Below, piece by piece: positions 62,317-64,000 of a stretch of 64,000 nucleotides of DNA (within the stretch, counting starts at the first letter, position 1; every line of letters starts with the position of its first letter). This DNA is from Stentor coeruleus (Eukaryota > Ciliophora > Heterotrichea > Heterotrichida > Stentoridae). Made by a program: the position numbers and the translations under genes. The DNA lies in contig MPUH01000129.1 in assembly GCA_001970955.1 (NCBI GenBank), positions 34,771 to 98,770 on the forward strand, read 5' to 3'. The notes under the pieces are model-generated. The model was not told the DNA's origin and did not search any database. It was given only the letters and a program-made list of their open reading frames with translations.

Positions 62317-63089
62317 TAAAATTTTATTATGAGATTGGATATATGAGTTAGAAAGTGAGGAAGTTAAAAAAAATATATGTGGTTTTTTGATAGGATTTGA
62401 AAATATTAGAATAGGAATAATAGTAATAAGTATTTTTTAGATGTTTCAGTCGTGGTATAGATTGAAATTGGTAGGATTTTAGAGTTTGGGGAAATTTTGT
62501 GAGGAGGTTGGAGGGAAATTGAAGTTTAGGATGAGGGAAAGTGCTGAAATTATGGGCTTATTGGCTTTGATTTGAAGATTTGGGAGGATTAGGGTGGTTT
62601 TGTGGAGTTTTGGCTAGGGTGATATTCACCATAGAAGTTGGGAATTTGGGTGTTGGTAAAAGATTAAGAAAATCAGGACTTGGTTTAAATTTAGCTGATT
62701 TTACATATAATTTACATGGCAAAATAAGGCTTTCTTATAATTTTTTTATGCTTTTATGAGAGTTGCTGTAATAGAACCTAACTTCGTTCTGAAATATTAT
62801 TAAAAACATCAATAGAAAGCTATGTGCTTTTTATTTAAGTAAAACAATAAGAAAGTTTAAGTAAATAATTAAAAATTGCCTAGTTTGGATTATGATGTGT
62901 TATTTTCAAAAAATTTTCAAGAGGGTTTATTGCTATTGATTTTGATAAAGACTTCATCCTTTGGTTTAAAAGTTTGAATATATCAACTGATTCTTTTTAA
63001 TCATGGGTTGGGGTGTTTAGTAAGCTGATTATTAATGTTTTCATCATACCTTGTGAGTATTTCTTTTGAGTGAATGGGTGGATATAAAT
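62317..63089. other. Intergenic region upstream of the HDAC gene
   Basis: About 770 bp. G-rich/C-poor from 62317 to about 62690, the 5' flank of the minus-strand HDAC gene; then A/T-rich. No intact gene. Confidence 0.5.
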
Positions 63090-63680
63090 TTTAATCAGAT
63101 TACCTTAAGAATCATGAAAGTTGTTTCATTTTCTCTCAGATAATGCATACATCTATAATAGAGTTCATAATAAAAATCCACAGGCTATGTTGTTTATAAC
63201 TCTAATCTCATACTTTTAATAACACTGATAGTATTTAGTTCATGTCTTGTAGGCGAGAATTTCTGTTGAAATCTTTTAGAATTACTATGAAGAAACTAAT
63301 CTTTGTCTAGTACAGTTTTTTTAGTAACTCATTTCATAGACTTCATTTCGATAAACTCTACTTGAGAATTGAATTATTTTTTTTAAAGCTAAATTTACAT
63401 ATGCAATATGTCCAAATCGCAAAAGTGCAGCTATATTGTATTGAACATTGAAATTGACAATTTATCCATCCAGAAATCAAATTTTACTTGTCTACCAGAA
63501 ATCATTAGAGTTTGTGAGCTTTTAAACTGGCTTTGACGAAGATAATAACCAAACATAGGGCATATATATCAAGAACATAACTATCATTTAGTGTTACTGA
63601 ATCCAAATCAATTATCTTTTATGATTATCATATCTTTTCTAACTAATTTTATATTTTCACAAATATTTTATTTAATCTTA
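63090..63680 (-). pseudogene. Possible protein-kinase relic
   Basis: Minus-strand translation gives ENIKLVRKDMIIIK, then after a 1-base frame change IIDLDSVTLNDSYVLDIYAL, similar to the kinase catalytic-loop/DFG region followed directly by the D-x-Y-x-L-G helix; the activation segment would be missing. A long frame then runs to about 63094 with six TAA/TAG and one TGA inside (QFLHSNSKRFQQKFSPTRHE, VDFYYELYYRCMHYLRENET). It may be a decayed kinase gene. Chance open frames in AT-rich DNA are a serious alternative. Confidence 0.35.
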
Positions 63681-64000
63681 TTATATAAGCACTCTATATA
63701 TTATAAACCTTAATAATATGCATCAACATTAGCCTAATTCATAAAATCTTCATTTAAATCATTACCTAAACTATAATTCCATACAATTTTCACACACTTA
63801 TAAAATTCATCTAAACCTTTAACATCTTAACACCCATACTTTTACAATACTTTTATACCTATGCCCAACCTAAAAGTTAATCAAATTCTTCATCACTACA
63901 ATAAAATATTTCAAAAACCTAATCGAAAAATCAACCTACTTACTAAACTCTTTCATAAAGTTAAATAAACAAATCTAATACTTGTTTTCTTAAAACCTAA
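63681..64000. other. C-rich flank at the window end
   Basis: Strongly C-rich and G-poor on the plus strand to the end. By the rule seen across the window, this predicts either the 5' flank of a plus-strand gene or the 3' flank of a minus-strand gene just beyond base 64000. No telomeric repeat. Confidence 0.4.

Noticed and set aside
63960-64000. Telomere at the window end
   Set aside because: The final AAAACCTAA is not repeated; the C-rich DNA fits the usual gene flank.
1-64000. CRISPR array, insertion sequence or transposase
   Set aside because: No regularly spaced repeats, no transposase frame and no terminal inverted repeats were seen; a eukaryotic chromosome would not be expected to hold a CRISPR array.

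Overview
The window looks like macronuclear DNA of a heterotrich ciliate, most probably Stentor or a close relative. Four observations support this. (1) Gene fragments rejoin into recognisable proteins once introns of only 15 or 16 nt are removed; six were found, all beginning GTA and ending AG. (2) The genetic code looks standard: TAA, TAG and TGA all end genes, and Trp is TGG. (3) The DNA is AT-rich and genes are very closely packed, with stop-to-start or start-to-start gaps of 20-60 bp. (4) The gene set is ciliary/ciliate in character: ULK4-like kinase, CCDC42/CFAP73-like protein, WD40 arrays, long coiled coils, copine. The species is inferred; no rRNA gene is present to settle it.

Layout. 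1-4510: tail of a plus-strand gene, a small spliced twin-cysteine (CHCH-type) gene, an LRR protein and ribosomal protein uL13. 5535-12980: a minus-strand run with a dual-specificity phosphatase, lipin, a YIPF protein, a CUE-like protein, a long LRR protein and an AGC kinase. 13816-18498: a plus-strand protein built on exact 69-residue repeats. 19646-27455: a small unknown gene and a 1746-residue coiled-coil protein. 28039-34516: a spliced membrane protein, a box C/D snoRNA, small unknowns, an EF-hand/TPPP-like protein head-to-head with a PTPS-like protein, and a copine. 35029-38837: a coiled-coil protein, a CaaX protein and a B-box-like/WD40 protein. 40496-49153: a spliced PxIN-type protein, two small basic proteins, a three-exon SERINC, an unknown basic protein and the two-exon ULK4-like kinase. 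49903-56787: a second CaaX protein, small genes, and a WD40-ankyrin-TRP-like channel broken by an assembly artefact. 58718-62316: CCDC42/CFAP73-like, U-box, dsRBD-SAM and a class I HDAC.

The genes do not form an operon or a single pathway. Recurring themes are cilia and cortex (ULK4-like, CCDC42-like, 69-residue repeat protein, coiled coils), membrane and lipid (lipin, SERINC, YIPF, copine, channel, CaaX proteins) and housekeeping (uL13, HDAC, snoRNA).

The intergenic DNA carries a strong strand signal. On the coding strand, 5' flanks are C-rich and G-poor, while 3' flanks are G-rich and C-poor; this helped find and orient genes. Each of the three single-N positions (51604, 53862, 57261) separates two copies of the same sequence, so these are scaffolding artefacts. 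The strongest new items are the snoRNA at about 29750-29815 with two guides to adjacent parts of large-subunit rRNA, the 69-residue repeat protein, and the WD40-channel fusion.
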